A DNA stretch of 64,000 nt from Thermogladius calderae 1633 (GTDB lineage Archaea; Thermoproteota; Thermoprotei_A; Sulfolobales; Desulfurococcaceae): positions 62,001 to 126,000 of the forward strand of contig NC_017954.1 in NCBI RefSeq assembly GCF_000264495.1, written 5' to 3'. Both the position numbers and the translations under genes were made by a program. Positions 48,855 to 57,489 of the stretch are shown here, in pieces; position 1 is the stretch's first letter, and every line of letters begins with the position of its first letter. The notes below the pieces were generated by a model. The model was not told where the DNA came from and ran no database searches. It worked only from the letters and a program-made list of their open reading frames with translations.

Positions 48855-49461
48855 GCCGGTCGAGCAGGGGCCTCACCAGACCCCAGACGTCCCGGAAGAC
48901 TTCCTCGAGCCCCCTGCTGGAGTCGACTACTACGAGCAGGCCTTCTCTGACCATCCTCAAGTAAACCTCCCTGACCCGGGAGAGGAAGTCGACCCTCTCG
49001 TACTCGGGAAACCTCGACGGGACCCCCTTCTTCCTCGCCAGCCCGAGCGAGGGCTCTACGTCGAGGTATACTGCCAGGTCGGGCCTCGGCGCGAACCTGT
49101 TCACCTCCAAGACCCACTCGTAGGGTGCCCCCGAGGCGGTCTGATAGGCGACGCTACTGTAGAAGTACCTGTCGCACACCACCACAGCGCCCTCCCTCAG
49201 AGCCGGCTCTATCACCGTCTTCCAGTGTATGAGCCTGTCCAAGGCGTAAGCCAGCGCGTCGACATAGGCGTCCCTAGCGCTGGAGTACTCGCCTTTAACG
49301 GCTCTGACGATGCTCGAGTCGTAGGGCTCGTAGGTGTAGGTTGCCCTGTAACCCAGCTCGCCAAGCCTGCTTATGAGGATGTTGGCGATGCTCGTCTTCC
49401 CCGAGCCGTCCAGCCCCTCGAGGACTAAGAACAGGCCTCTCCTACTCGAAGTGTAGCTCAA
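48844..49461 (-). CDS. tmk: Thymidylate kinase
   Basis: Phosphorylates dTMP to dTDP. 205 residues with P-loop LEGLDGSGKTS at 13-23, the substrate motif DRYFYSSVAYQ (DRYxxS), and a lid region RKKGVPSRFPEYERVDF. The archaeal length and single domain fit Tmk. ATG start. It overlaps the phosphomevalonate dehydratase small-subunit gene upstream by 20 bases, suggesting one transcript with that gene and the large subunit. Confidence 0.93.
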   Translation of the reverse strand: MSYTSSRRGLFLVLEGLDGSGKTSIANILISRLGELGYRATYTYEPYDSSIVRAVKGEYSSARDAYVDALAYALDRLIHWKTVIEPALREGAVVVCDRYFYSSVAYQTASGAPYEWVLEVNRFAPRPDLAVYLDVEPSLGLARKKGVPSRFPEYERVDFLSRVREVYLRMVREGLLVVVDSSRGLEEVFRDVWGLVRPLLDRLTS

Positions 49462-49831
49462 TGTAGTCTCTCCCCTTCTCGTGCACGAGCACTGCTCTTT
49501 TAGAGCCCACCTCTTCTAAAAACCCTTTCCTGACCTGGAAGAGGGGTATATCCGCCATGATGCACCCCGTAATGATGATGGGCTCGGGCTCCTCCACCAA
49601 CATGCAGCTCGGCTCTCTCCCGTAGTACTTCAGCGCGTAGATAACGTAGGAGCCCACCGTACTCCCGCGCCCGCCCCTGAAGGCCAGCGCTACGCCGGCT
49701 ATCTGCTCGCCCACCGACCTAAGCGTGCCGGCCGCGGGGTCTACCTCTCCGAAGAAGCTGATGTAGTCGTTGTAGACGCGGAGGGGGGCCCGGCAGTCCC
49801 CGTCCACAAGGACTCTAACCCGCTCCCTCAC
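49442..49831 (-). CDS. Phosphomevalonate dehydratase small subunit (AcnX swivel domain)
   Basis: 129 residues of the DUF126/aconitase-X small subunit: SFFGEVDPAAGTLRSVGEQIAGVALAF, the GGRGSTVGSYVIYALKYYG active-site loop with Ser, and EPIIITGCIMADIPLF. Forms the swivelling half of the dehydratase that converts 5-phosphomevalonate to trans-anhydromevalonate 5-phosphate in the archaeal mevalonate pathway. Overlaps the large-subunit gene by 17 bases, so the two subunits are co-translated. Confidence 0.9.
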   Translation of the reverse strand: MRERVRVLVDGDCRAPLRVYNDYISFFGEVDPAAGTLRSVGEQIAGVALAFRGGRGSTVGSYVIYALKYYGREPSCMLVEEPEPIIITGCIMADIPLFQVRKGFLEEVGSKRAVLVHEKGRDYIELHFE

Positions 49832-50993
49832 CGTAGACAGCCCTTATCACCCCCAGGGTGTTCGTCAGGTAGTACTTTGCTTTTAGTTGCTTACTCAAGT
49901 AGAAGACCGCTTTACCGGAGTTCGTCACGAGGTGGTCGAACACCCGCGTCAGCCTGGAGACTACAGGGCAGGTGCCAGCGGCCACGTCCACGCCCAGCCT
50001 ACGCAACCGCAAGACCTCGATGTAGTGTCTCTCGTAGACCTCTACAGGTATCGTTATTAGGAGCCTCCTGTCTCTGGGTAGCACACCCCGCTTCACGACT
50101 TGCCTATATATCTCGAGGAACTCCCACGGGTAAAGGTGGGGGCATCCGAGGTAGCCCAGTATGCTACCACCGCCGGGCTCCGTACCTATATACTCCTCTA
50201 CATCGCCCCACTCCACCTCGACCTTGTCCACGAGATCAGTCGAGTAGAACCCCCTGGGCGTCACCCCTTCCAGGACGACGAGGGCGTGGGAACCCGAGGC
50301 AGCGGACGCCGCGAGCATTATCTTCAAGTCCGCCAAGCCCTGTCCAGCACCCCTGACGAGCGGTATCTCCCTGACCCTGCAGCCCAGCCATAACCCGAGA
50401 GCTCCCGGGTTCCCTCTAACGCGTGGATCCTTAACGTAGACCAGGACTCTCGCGACCCTGTTCCCCGGGTCGTGGAGACCCGCGTAGTATGTGAAGCCCG
50501 TTAACGCGGAGGCCAACGCCAGCGGTCCCCCCTCCCGGTTCGTGCTCGCTCCGAACACGCTGTTGGCCACTGCGACAGCGCTACTCTCGCCCCAGGCTAG
50601 GAACTCCCCCTGAGCCGGGGGCCTGTGGTAGTACGGGATGCAGGTGAAGACCGGCTTAAACCCCATTTTGATTAGGGAGTCGTCTATCACAGCCTGTTTC
50701 CTAGCGTAGGAGCCGTCTATCAACTCCGATAAACCCGAGTAGTCGACGCACCCCGGGTTGACCGTGGTGTATACCCGAGCCCTGCCACCCCCGAGAAACA
50801 GGCTACGGATAAACTCGAGCCCGGGGTCTAGGATGTTAGAGTAGGAGACCCCCGACACGTGGGCGTGGGCGACCTCGACTAGCTTTGTGGCCCCCAGCGC
50901 CTCACCCGTCTTGACGATTATAGACATAGCCTTCGCGACAACCCAGCCAAACTCCCCGTTCAACATCCTCTCTTGTTCGCGCGTCAGGTACAT
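49815..50993 (-). CDS. Phosphomevalonate dehydratase large subunit (aconitase X)
   Basis: 392 residues. AcnX-type features: MYLTREQERMLNGEFGWVVAKAMSIIV at the start, TTVNPGCVDYSG and IPYYHRPPAQGEFLAWGESSAVAVANSV with cysteines and acidic residues that can hold the Fe-S cluster, FGASTNREGGPLALASAL, LGCPHLYPWE, and TCPVVS. With the small subunit it forms the Fe-S dehydratase of the modified mevalonate route. ATG 50993 is chosen because GGTG lies upstream and a TATATCATG tract ~28 bases before it; a GTG at 51005 is possible. The partner UbiD-like decarboxylase is 2.6 kb away. Confidence 0.9.
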   Translation of the reverse strand: MYLTREQERMLNGEFGWVVAKAMSIIVKTGEALGATKLVEVAHAHVSGVSYSNILDPGLEFIRSLFLGGGRARVYTTVNPGCVDYSGLSELIDGSYARKQAVIDDSLIKMGFKPVFTCIPYYHRPPAQGEFLAWGESSAVAVANSVFGASTNREGGPLALASALTGFTYYAGLHDPGNRVARVLVYVKDPRVRGNPGALGLWLGCRVREIPLVRGAGQGLADLKIMLAASAASGSHALVVLEGVTPRGFYSTDLVDKVEVEWGDVEEYIGTEPGGGSILGYLGCPHLYPWEFLEIYRQVVKRGVLPRDRRLLITIPVEVYERHYIEVLRLRRLGVDVAAGTCPVVSRLTRVFDHLVTNSGKAVFYLSKQLKAKYYLTNTLGVIRAVYGEGAG

Positions 50994-51193
50994 TACATTC
51001 AACACCGCTTAAAGTACATGATATACCAACCCGGAGGATAAAAGTGGGGTGTTACCCTGCCCCGGACTCTCGCCAGCTTCGCCTGGAGGAGTAGACGGGT
51101 GGGTGTATCCCACAAAGTTTTTCGCGTAGTCTCTACTGTATTTAGTCTATTTTTACTACCCCACCGTAATACCCCTAACAGGGTAGGCGACGA

Positions 51194-52216
51194 ATGCCGT
51201 TCACCACGTACCACCTAGCCTCAGGGTTTCTGGTGGGGCTCCCGCTTAGAAGGAGGGTCCACTTACCGACCCTCTTGGTCGCGACGACTATACCAGTCGA
51301 CCTCGGGTCTGTCCTCCTAGTCCTTGGCGGAATAGACGCTAGACCTCACGGGTTGACGCATGGTTTCGTCGTCGCGGCCCTTCTAGGGGTACTCACGGCC
51401 ATCGTTGTCTACGTGCTCGACCGCTACTTGAAAGTCCATAAGACCCTGTACAGAGCATTCTACCTGGCTCAGGGCGACGAGGAGTTCCACAAGTATATTG
51501 CCGGAGGAGTTATCGGCGCGCTCCTCCACGTAGTTCTAGACGCGCCGTTATACGAGGACATGAGCCCCTTCGAGCCCTTTGTCTCGGGCGTAAACCCGTT
51601 CCTCCTCTCGGGCACTCAATTAACGCTGCCCCTATACGACTTAGTCTTGTACGCCGGGCTACTGGCGTACCTCGTATTCTTCTACGAGATGTCGAGAAGG
51701 GCGCTGGGGGGACCGGTGGCAAGGTTGCAGCTAGGTGTCCTTGTTATCTTAGTAGCCATATTACTCGCCCCCACCACGGTCGATGTCGAACTCCTATTCG
51801 GAGAGCCCGAGGCGTTTATACCCCTGGGTGTTGGGGTTCTCGGTGTAGTTCTCGCCGTGCTATCTCTCGTGGAGATGAGGTTGATGAGCACTGTACGGGC
51901 AGGCCTCGTACTCTCGGTGACGGCAACCCTACTTGCCACCGCCTACGCCGACCTGGGAGGCCTGCTACTCTCCTCTACGGCCGCTACTCTGGTCTACACT
52001 GGAGTCGCTGCGATAATAGTTTTGTTGAGGAGCCCGCTGACCCGTATCCGCATCACGTTTATGAATAAGTCTCTTAAAGCCGTAGACCTCCTATTGATGG
52101 GGTGGTTGAGCGCGTTGCTAATTGTGGGGGTCCCTGTCTTCGTCGCTGCCTTGTTTACAATACTGGTGGAGTCGAGAAGGCTGGCGGGCCTAGAGCCTCT
52201 GGCACGCCCGCGCTGA
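51194..52216 (+). CDS. Membrane-bound hydrolase-like protein (YdjM/DUF457-like)
   Basis: 340 residues, ~8 TM helices. Opens MPFTTYHLASGFLVGLPLRR, then HGLTHGFVVAALLGVLTA and ALLHVVLDAPLY: the scattered HxxxG, HG...HG and HxxxD residues are the metal-ligand pattern of the YdjM/DUF457 family of membrane-bound metal-dependent hydrolases. The C-terminal half holds further helices without motifs. Substrate unknown. ATG start. The upstream sequence (CGACGA then ATG) lacks a strong Shine-Dalgarno; the AT-rich TTTAGTCTATTTTTAC near 51140 could be the promoter. Confidence 0.6.
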   Translation: MPFTTYHLASGFLVGLPLRRRVHLPTLLVATTIPVDLGSVLLVLGGIDARPHGLTHGFVVAALLGVLTAIVVYVLDRYLKVHKTLYRAFYLAQGDEEFHKYIAGGVIGALLHVVLDAPLYEDMSPFEPFVSGVNPFLLSGTQLTLPLYDLVLYAGLLAYLVFFYEMSRRALGGPVARLQLGVLVILVAILLAPTTVDVELLFGEPEAFIPLGVGVLGVVLAVLSLVEMRLMSTVRAGLVLSVTATLLATAYADLGGLLLSSTAATLVYTGVAAIIVLLRSPLTRIRITFMNKSLKAVDLLLMGWLSALLIVGVPVFVAALFTILVESRRLAGLEPLARPR

Positions 52217-52253
52217 GCGCGCTCTTCGAGCCGCTACGTGTACGCGTCGGTCT

Positions 52254-53483
52254 CTAGTACTCGATGTACTCCTCCTTGAAGTCCTCTGTCAGCCTTATGG
52301 TGGAGGCCCTCACAACTCTCACGGGGAGTTCCGGGCAGGGGGTTCTAGCGAGTAGTTTACCCGCGTCGAAGTCTATCTTCTCCACGATACCCGGGCACTC
52401 GCTACCCTTCCCGTCGGAGAGCGAGACGTAGAGCCCTCTCTCGAAGCCCTGCGGGTAGACTGTCAGCTTTTCTCTCCCCAGGCTAGCCGACAGCTCCTCG
52501 TAGACTCTCCTGGTGTCGCCTCTAGCCACTACGAAGTACTTGCCGCCTAGTACACTGCTGTACACCACCCTCTCGTCGTGTAAGTCGACTCGAGCCCCCT
52601 GGAGCAGGGGCATGTCTACGAAGACCAGCTGGTTGAGGTCGTACTTCACCATGGCCGCGTTGGCGAAGAACTCCCTGTACCTGTCGCTCCGGTACTCTCT
52701 CCTCTCAGACCTGTCCCTCACCTTCTTCACGCTGGGCGACGGGACAGTTCTGTACTTGACCCCCAGTCTCTCGAGGGCTGAAAAAGAGGGGTCTGAGCCG
52801 CCCACGTGGACCAGGTAGTCTGGTCTCACCTCTACCACGAGCTTGGTCTTGTACAGGACCGCTCCGACCTCCTTCATCCAGCCGTCAGTGTCGACCACAA
52901 CGGGTGTCCTACCCTCGCTGACAGCCTGCTCCACCAGCCTCTTGACGTAGTTGACTATTGCGTCCGTGCTCCTCTGGGGCTTGTTGTCCCCGACAAAACA
53001 CATTCTCACGGGCTTTAGCCCCCTGTTCCACAGGGTCTGCTCGCTCGGGTAGGCGAGTGATACGTAGCCCGGGGGCGCAACGTCGGCTTGACCTACGTCC
53101 GCGTCTACGAGAGCCGGCCTCATCCCCCTCTCGAGGGCCTTGTTGAGGAGAAGCGTCGTGAAAGAAGACTTGCCAGAGTCTACTTCGCCTATAACCACTA
53201 CTACTGTAGGGTTACTGCTCACGATTTCCTCGCTAAGCTTAACCCACTCGAAGTAGGCCTCGTTGTCCTCGAGCCTCTTAATCTGCGCCTCGTTGACCAT
53301 GCTCAAGTCGAGCTCCGAGTCCTCGAGAGCTACCACAGCGTAGCTCTTCAGCCTGTGGATTATGACCCTCTCCCCTACGACGACCTTCTTGCCCAAGATC
53401 TCTACCGTGCCCCTCAAGAGCGTGAACGCCATCGGCCCGAACAACTTGACGCCCTCACCTTTGTTCAGCTTAAGAGTCGGCAC
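52254..53483 (-). CDS. Clp1/Grc3-like polynucleotide 5'-hydroxyl kinase
   Basis: 409 residues, P-loop kinase that phosphorylates 5'-OH ends of RNA in tRNA splicing or rRNA processing. N-terminal beta domain up to ~90, Walker A GEVDSGKSSF, the Clp1 signature VDADVGQADVAPPGYVSLA, and VVVDTDGWMKEVGAVLYKTKLVVEVRPDYLVHVGG. The C-terminal domain (SRLTE-like, GLYVSLSDGKGSECPGIVEK) completes it. Fits with the five intron-bearing tRNAs in this window. ATG start with an AAGGTGAGG-type region inside the first codons, so the Shine-Dalgarno is weak. Confidence 0.85.
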   Translation of the reverse strand: MPTLKLNKGEGVKLFGPMAFTLLRGTVEILGKKVVVGERVIIHRLKSYAVVALEDSELDLSMVNEAQIKRLEDNEAYFEWVKLSEEIVSSNPTVVVVIGEVDSGKSSFTTLLLNKALERGMRPALVDADVGQADVAPPGYVSLAYPSEQTLWNRGLKPVRMCFVGDNKPQRSTDAIVNYVKRLVEQAVSEGRTPVVVDTDGWMKEVGAVLYKTKLVVEVRPDYLVHVGGSDPSFSALERLGVKYRTVPSPSVKKVRDRSERREYRSDRYREFFANAAMVKYDLNQLVFVDMPLLQGARVDLHDERVVYSSVLGGKYFVVARGDTRRVYEELSASLGREKLTVYPQGFERGLYVSLSDGKGSECPGIVEKIDFDAGKLLARTPCPELPVRVVRASTIRLTEDFKEEYIEY

Positions 53484-53597
53484 AGCCGCTCACACCACTC
53501 GTAGTGGGTTTCACCAGGCCTTTTTACATGTGATGGTAACTTGGTGGGCGTCTATTAAGCTTCCTACAGGAGGAGAATTCCAATAGCGGGCCCGCTG

Positions 53598-54896
53598 TTA
53601 GGGCACGCCGGCCCTCCTATACTTGGACCACGGCTCATTGAAGGGTTTCGTCGCGATCACTATTAGTTTGTCCCCGACCCCCTCCGGGCTCCTTGGGTCC
53701 AGCGTACTAGCCTTGGCGTTCCTCAGCACGACGACGTCTTCGCCGGGCTTGCTGCGCGTCGCTATAGCCCACTCGACCTGTAAGGGGTCGTCGACGTCTA
53801 TGTCCTCGTCTACGACTACGACCACCTTCATGCTGGGGTGGGCCGTGAGGGCCGCCAGGGCCGCGCTGAGGGCCTCTCCCCTAGTAGACTGCTCGATGGC
53901 TATGACCCCTATGAGCCAGCTGCCGCCGCCGACAGCCAGCCGGACTGCCCTGACGCCCGGCGCCACCTTCTTGACACTCTCGTAGATAAGCGGCTCTCTC
54001 GGGAGGCCCATCAAGTAGAAGTGGTCGCTTGTCGCCGGCACTATGGCGTGGTACACCAATCTGCCCTGGGCGTTAACGTAGTAGGCAACGGGCTTGAAGA
54101 CGTTCTGCCTCCTCCTCTCGTCTACTAGACTCAGTATGTCGACGAAGGGGCCCTCCCAATCCTCCTCCCTGGAGATGACCCCCTCGACAACCAGCGAGGC
54201 GGTGACCGGTACAGGTATGTTGAACAGAGGAGTCTTGGCCACCCTGTTCACCCCGCTTAGGGCTGCCCCTATCCCCACCTCGAAGACGCCGTAGGGTGGG
54301 CTCATGGCGGCCGCGATCTCCTGGTAGACGTCTAGGCCTAGCACCATAGCCACGGGCAGGTCTCTACCCGCCTCGAAAGCCTTTTTCACCATGTAGTGCA
54401 GGTGCCTCGGGACGATCCTGAGCGTAGCCCTGTCGTCGTCGATGTACATGACCCTGTGGAAACTCGAGTTGCAAACGCCCTCCCAGCACGCTATGAAAAC
54501 AGCGCTGGTCAGGTAGGGGCCCCCGTCCTCGCGGTAGAACTTGATGAAGGGGAGGTCTCGTAGAGCCATGTCGGCTCTCCTGAAGCTGCCGGCGAAGTCC
54601 ACAACCTCGAGCTGTGAAGGGCTGTAGTACGCTCTCAGGAGCTTCTCGTACAGCTCGGAGTCGCTCCTCGCACCCACCAGCTCGTATACGTCTCCCCGGT
54701 CCCTCAGTATATTTGAGACGCACTCCCACTCCTTGCCCTTGAGCCTGAACACTACTCTCTCCCGCCTATGCCCGTAGACCGCCCTCGTGGGCTCGTATTC
54801 GGGGTCTAGGTCGCCGGCAAAAAACGTGTCTTTGCGCCCCTTTAAAGAGTCCACTAGCGAGGCGAGCGTGGTCAAGTAGACGCCCTCTACACTCAT
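53598..54896 (-). CDS. UbiD-family decarboxylase (anhydromevalonate phosphate decarboxylase candidate)
   Basis: 432 residues, prFMN-dependent UbiD fold. Shared elements: FIKFYREDGGPYLTSAVFIA, the NSSFHRVMYIDD segment, SPPYGVFEVGIGAALSGV, EGPFVDILSLVDE with the conserved Glu, and ATSDHFYLMGLPRE. Short archaeal UbiD homologues of this type carry out the decarboxylation of trans-anhydromevalonate phosphate to isopentenyl phosphate. Presence of both PMDh subunits 3-4 kb away favours this reading over a phenylacrylate-type role. ATG start. It is divergently or separately transcribed from the PMDh genes. Confidence 0.82.
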   Translation of the reverse strand: MSVEGVYLTTLASLVDSLKGRKDTFFAGDLDPEYEPTRAVYGHRRERVVFRLKGKEWECVSNILRDRGDVYELVGARSDSELYEKLLRAYYSPSQLEVVDFAGSFRRADMALRDLPFIKFYREDGGPYLTSAVFIACWEGVCNSSFHRVMYIDDDRATLRIVPRHLHYMVKKAFEAGRDLPVAMVLGLDVYQEIAAAMSPPYGVFEVGIGAALSGVNRVAKTPLFNIPVPVTASLVVEGVISREEDWEGPFVDILSLVDERRRQNVFKPVAYYVNAQGRLVYHAIVPATSDHFYLMGLPREPLIYESVKKVAPGVRAVRLAVGGGSWLIGVIAIEQSTRGEALSAALAALTAHPSMKVVVVVDEDIDVDDPLQVEWAIATRSKPGEDVVVLRNAKASTLDPRSPEGVGDKLIVIATKPFNEPWSKYRRAGVP

Positions 54897-54964
54897 CAGC
54901 TAACGTAAATTAATCTCTGGCGAGACGGAGACTTAACCTTATCTGGCGTCGGTAGCCGGAAGTG

Positions 54965-55618
54965 CTATAGCACCTCGACCCCCTGCTTCAAGGCTATCCT
55001 CAGGGCTGCCAGGACGTCCTTATTGCCTCTAAGGTACTGCCTGTTCACGACGAGGCCCTTCAAGAGGAGCCGGGCGCTAGCCCTACTGTGTGAGGGCGTG
55101 GTGTTGTACTCGCTCACGAGCTCTACTCTAACACCCGGGACCCTTATCTTGACGTCTCTGGCTATTTCGAGCCCCCGACCGTGAGCCCCCACTCTAACGA
55201 CGACGGATGTCGCCGGGACGCACTCTACCAGCTCCCTCACTTTGCCGACCAGGTCGTCCATGAACCCCCAGTCTACTACAACCGAGTCGCCTAGAGCTAT
55301 GAACGCGTGCCTCGAACCCGGGTCGACCCCTATTGTCAGGCTACCGTACTCGCTTTTCATGAGAGAGGCGAGCACTGCCTTCTCCAGCCCTCTACAAGTC
55401 CTCTCCGGGTCGTAGACCACTGTTAAATCCCTCCTGGCGCCGACCTCGTCTCTTATCTCGCTAGAGTCCGTGTAGACGACGCTGTACTCAGGTACCTCGC
55501 CGAGCGTGTAGTAGAAGGAGAACTTGATACCCCTCCTCCTGAGCTTGTCGACGACTTCTCTAAACCACTTAGGGTCGTATACTGCGACTACCAGGTTCCT
55601 GTACAGCAATACAACCAC
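54965..55618 (-). CDS. RuvC/YqgF-like RNase H-fold protein, possible resolvase
   Basis: About 217 residues. From residue ~95 the order of motifs is that of an RNase H-fold nuclease: TIGVDPGSRHAFIALGDSVVVDWG (first Asp), a middle strand SVVVRVGAHGRGLEIARDV, VELVSEYNTTPSHSRASARLL (Glu) and GNKDVLAALRIAL (final Asp). That pattern matches RuvC/YqgF-type Holliday-junction enzymes, but the domain before it (YDPKWFREVVDKLRRRGIKFSFYY) is not family-typical. GTG 55618 chosen; TTG 55609 is also possible. Divergent from a RadA paralogue 80 bases away, which favours a role in recombination. Confidence 0.55.
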   Translation of the reverse strand: MVVLLYRNLVVAVYDPKWFREVVDKLRRRGIKFSFYYTLGEVPEYSVVYTDSSEIRDEVGARRDLTVVYDPERTCRGLEKAVLASLMKSEYGSLTIGVDPGSRHAFIALGDSVVVDWGFMDDLVGKVRELVECVPATSVVVRVGAHGRGLEIARDVKIRVPGVRVELVSEYNTTPSHSRASARLLLKGLVVNRQYLRGNKDVLAALRIALKQGVEVL

Positions 55619-55701
55619 TTCTATTATTAAAGGATACAAGAGTAGATTATAGGTTGTGAGCGATACAAAGACCCGTAGCCATCACCAGAGGTTTCGCGGG
55701 C

Positions 55702-56304
55702 TTGCGCGTGCCGACCGAGTTGAGGAGGCTGGTCTCCGGGTCTCCTACAACCCTCTTCTACGGCCCGGCAGCCGCTGGTAAGACGAACATATTGATCAGC
55801 CTGGCAAGAGAGTTCTGCGTCTTCGGGAAGAGGTGCGTGTTCATAAGCACCGAGGGCACCCTCCACTACGACAAGATAGCTAAGGCCGGCGTAGGTTTCG
55901 GGAACGTAGAGTTCGCGGACGTGGTGGACTTCGACGTCTTCGCCGAGCTGCTTCTCAAGCTATCATCGGCAACGGTATTCAACTACGTCTTTATAGACAG
56001 TATTAACGCCCTCTACAGGCCGATTGCTACTAGGGCCGACGTGCTGTCCAAGTACCTATTTACTCTCGCCAAGCTCTACAACTATAGCCTCAGGGGTGGT
56101 AGGGTGGTCGCCTCTGCGCAGGTGAGGGTGGGGGAGGACGGCGAGTTGGAGGCCTCGGGCTTCAAGCTACTAGACTACTACTTCGACACTATCTTCCAGG
56201 TCAACTTCGAGGGCTCCAAGAGGTTTATTAGACTCGAGAAGCCCCCTAACCAGAAGCTTAAAGTGTACTTTAGGGTAGGTGACGAGGGTGCTGTATTCTA
56301 CTGA
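55702..56304 (+). CDS. RadA paralogue (RecA-type ATPase)
   Basis: 200 residues, a single RecA-like ATPase domain: Walker A GPAAAGKTNIL at ~20-30, FISTEGTLHYDKIAKAG, Walker B-like FNYVFIDSINALYRP, and VVASAQVRVGEDGE. There is no N-terminal HhH domain, so this is one of the short RadA paralogues (RadB/aRadC-like) that assist strand exchange. TTG start (or GTG at 55708). It overlaps carS by 26 bases, so the two share a transcript; the opposite-strand neighbour is the RuvC-like protein. Confidence 0.78.
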   Translation: MRVPTELRRLVSGSPTTLFYGPAAAGKTNILISLAREFCVFGKRCVFISTEGTLHYDKIAKAGVGFGNVEFADVVDFDVFAELLLKLSSATVFNYVFIDSINALYRPIATRADVLSKYLFTLAKLYNYSLRGGRVVASAQVRVGEDGELEASGFKLLDYYFDTIFQVNFEGSKRFIRLEKPPNQKLKVYFRVGDEGAVFY

Positions 56305-56815
56305 CAGCACCCTGGTGGTCCTAGTCGAGTTCGTGCTTGTGTACTACCTCTCCCCGATGGTGGCAAACAGCGCCCCCGTCCTAGTCAGAGGGAGGACTCT
56401 CATCGACGGGGGGAGGCTGTTCCTGGACGGTAGACCGGTCTTCGGATCCCACAAGACCTGGGAAGGCTTCCTCGCAGGGGTAGTAATGGGTTTCACCTCC
56501 TCGTGTACTGTAGGCCTGGTTTTCGAGAGTCTGCCCCTCACGTTCCTCAACATGGGCGGCGTAGTAGCGGCATTACTAGGGGACCTGGTAGGGGCGTTCG
56601 TGAAGAGGAGGCTGGGTATCGAGCCGGGAGAGCCCCTGCCAGTCGTAGACCAGCTCGACTTCGCCCTCGCTGCGACGCTACTATACCTCCTCCTAGACGC
56701 GGGTTTCGCGTCGCGCCTAGACCTCGTGGTAATGTCTCTGCTTATTATACTCGTACTCCACTTGCTGACAAACAACGTCGCCTTCGTGCTCGGGTTGAAG
56801 AATAAAAGGTGGTAA
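56279..56815 (+). CDS. carS: CDP-archaeol synthase (CarS)
   Basis: Transfers CTP onto 2,3-di-O-geranylgeranylglyceryl phosphate in archaeal membrane lipid synthesis. 178 residues, about five TM helices, and the motif GRPVFGSHKTWEGFLAG followed by MGGVVAALLGDLVGAFVKRRLGIEPGEPLPVVDQLDF, the CTP-binding signature of the CDP-alcohol CDS/CarS family. GTG/ATG-context start overlaps the RadA-like gene by 26 bases. Together with the mevalonate genes it points to isoprenoid ether lipids. Confidence 0.93.
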   Translation: MTRVLYSTDSTLVVLVEFVLVYYLSPMVANSAPVLVRGRTLIDGGRLFLDGRPVFGSHKTWEGFLAGVVMGFTSSCTVGLVFESLPLTFLNMGGVVAALLGDLVGAFVKRRLGIEPGEPLPVVDQLDFALAATLLYLLLDAGFASRLDLVVMSLLIILVLHLLTNNVAFVLGLKNKRW

Positions 56816-56861
56816 CGTTTTTAACCATTAATAAAATGGTAGTTGAGGAGGGTGCTTACTC

Positions 56862-57149
56862 GTGAAGATACCCAAGGTGATTGTGACCTACTGTCCGAGG
56901 TGCAGGAGGCACACCGAGCACACCGTGACGATCTACAAGCACGGTAAGAGGAGGAGCCTGGCCGAGGGCGAGAGGAGGTACGCCAGGAAGAAGCAGGGGT
57001 ATGGTTCCAAGAGGAAGGCCGAGCAGAAGAGGTTCGCTAAGACTACCAAGAAAGTTGTGCTGAAGCTGAAGTGTAAAGAGTGCGGCTACACCCTCCACAG
57101 GGAGGGTATTAGGCTGAAGAAAGCCGAGCTCGTAGAGGTGGCCAAGTAG
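56862..57149 (+). CDS. rpl44e: Large-subunit ribosomal protein eL42 (L44e)
   Basis: 95 residues, basic, with two CxxC knuckles: YCPRCRRHTEHTV and LKCKECGYTLHR. The middle YARKKQGYGSKRKAEQKRFAKTTKKVV is the conserved rRNA-binding part of archaeal/eukaryal L44e. GTG start with GAGGGTG about nine bases upstream and TTTTTAACC as promoter ~45 bases upstream. The stop and the next gene's GTG overlap by one base (TAGTG). Confidence 0.96.
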   Translation: MKIPKVIVTYCPRCRRHTEHTVTIYKHGKRRSLAEGERRYARKKQGYGSKRKAEQKRFAKTTKKVVLKLKCKECGYTLHREGIRLKKAELVEVAK

Positions 57150-57355
57150 TGAAGAAGCGGCTAATCCCGGTACCCCAGCCCAGGAGCAGGTTCTATAGGG
57201 TTATCTGCAAGACATGTGGAGCGGAGAACGTAGTCTTCAGCCACTCGACGTACCCGGCGAGGTGCAAGGTCTGCGGCACAGTCCTAGTCAAGCCGACAGG
57301 GGGCCGGGCTATCGTACTCAAGGACAAAGCCGAGATAGTAGCCGAGCTAGGCTGA
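57149..57355 (+). CDS. rps27e: Small-subunit ribosomal protein eS27
   Basis: 68 residues with a C4 zinc site CKTCGAENVVFSHSTYPARCKVCG, the standard eS27 ribbon, and a typical end GGRAIVLKDKAEIVAELG. GTG start overlaps the rpl44e stop by one base, so the genes are translated together. In many archaea eIF2-alpha and Nop10 genes follow; here a large secreted protein gene comes instead, so that operon is broken. Confidence 0.95.
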   Translation: MKKRLIPVPQPRSRFYRVICKTCGAENVVFSHSTYPARCKVCGTVLVKPTGGRAIVLKDKAEIVAELG

Positions 57356-57439
57356 GACATAACCCGCTCTTGTCCCGAACCCTCCCTGCTCGACTGTTCT
57401 TCGTTGCGGGCCGTTAGAGTCGGCGCTGCGCTCGCTACA

Positions 57440-57489
57440 CAAATTTTTTTAAGACTAAAGTACGTACCAGTAATTTAGGGAGGTGGTGT
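57440..57489 (+). promoter_or_regulatory. Promoter and strong ribosome site of the secreted-protein gene
   Basis: A TTTTTTTAAGA tract (57446-57456) is followed ~30 bases later by GGGAGGTGGTG (57478-57488) directly before the TTG start at 57490. It is the same signal layout as for the S-layer and PNGase-like genes. Confidence 0.55.
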
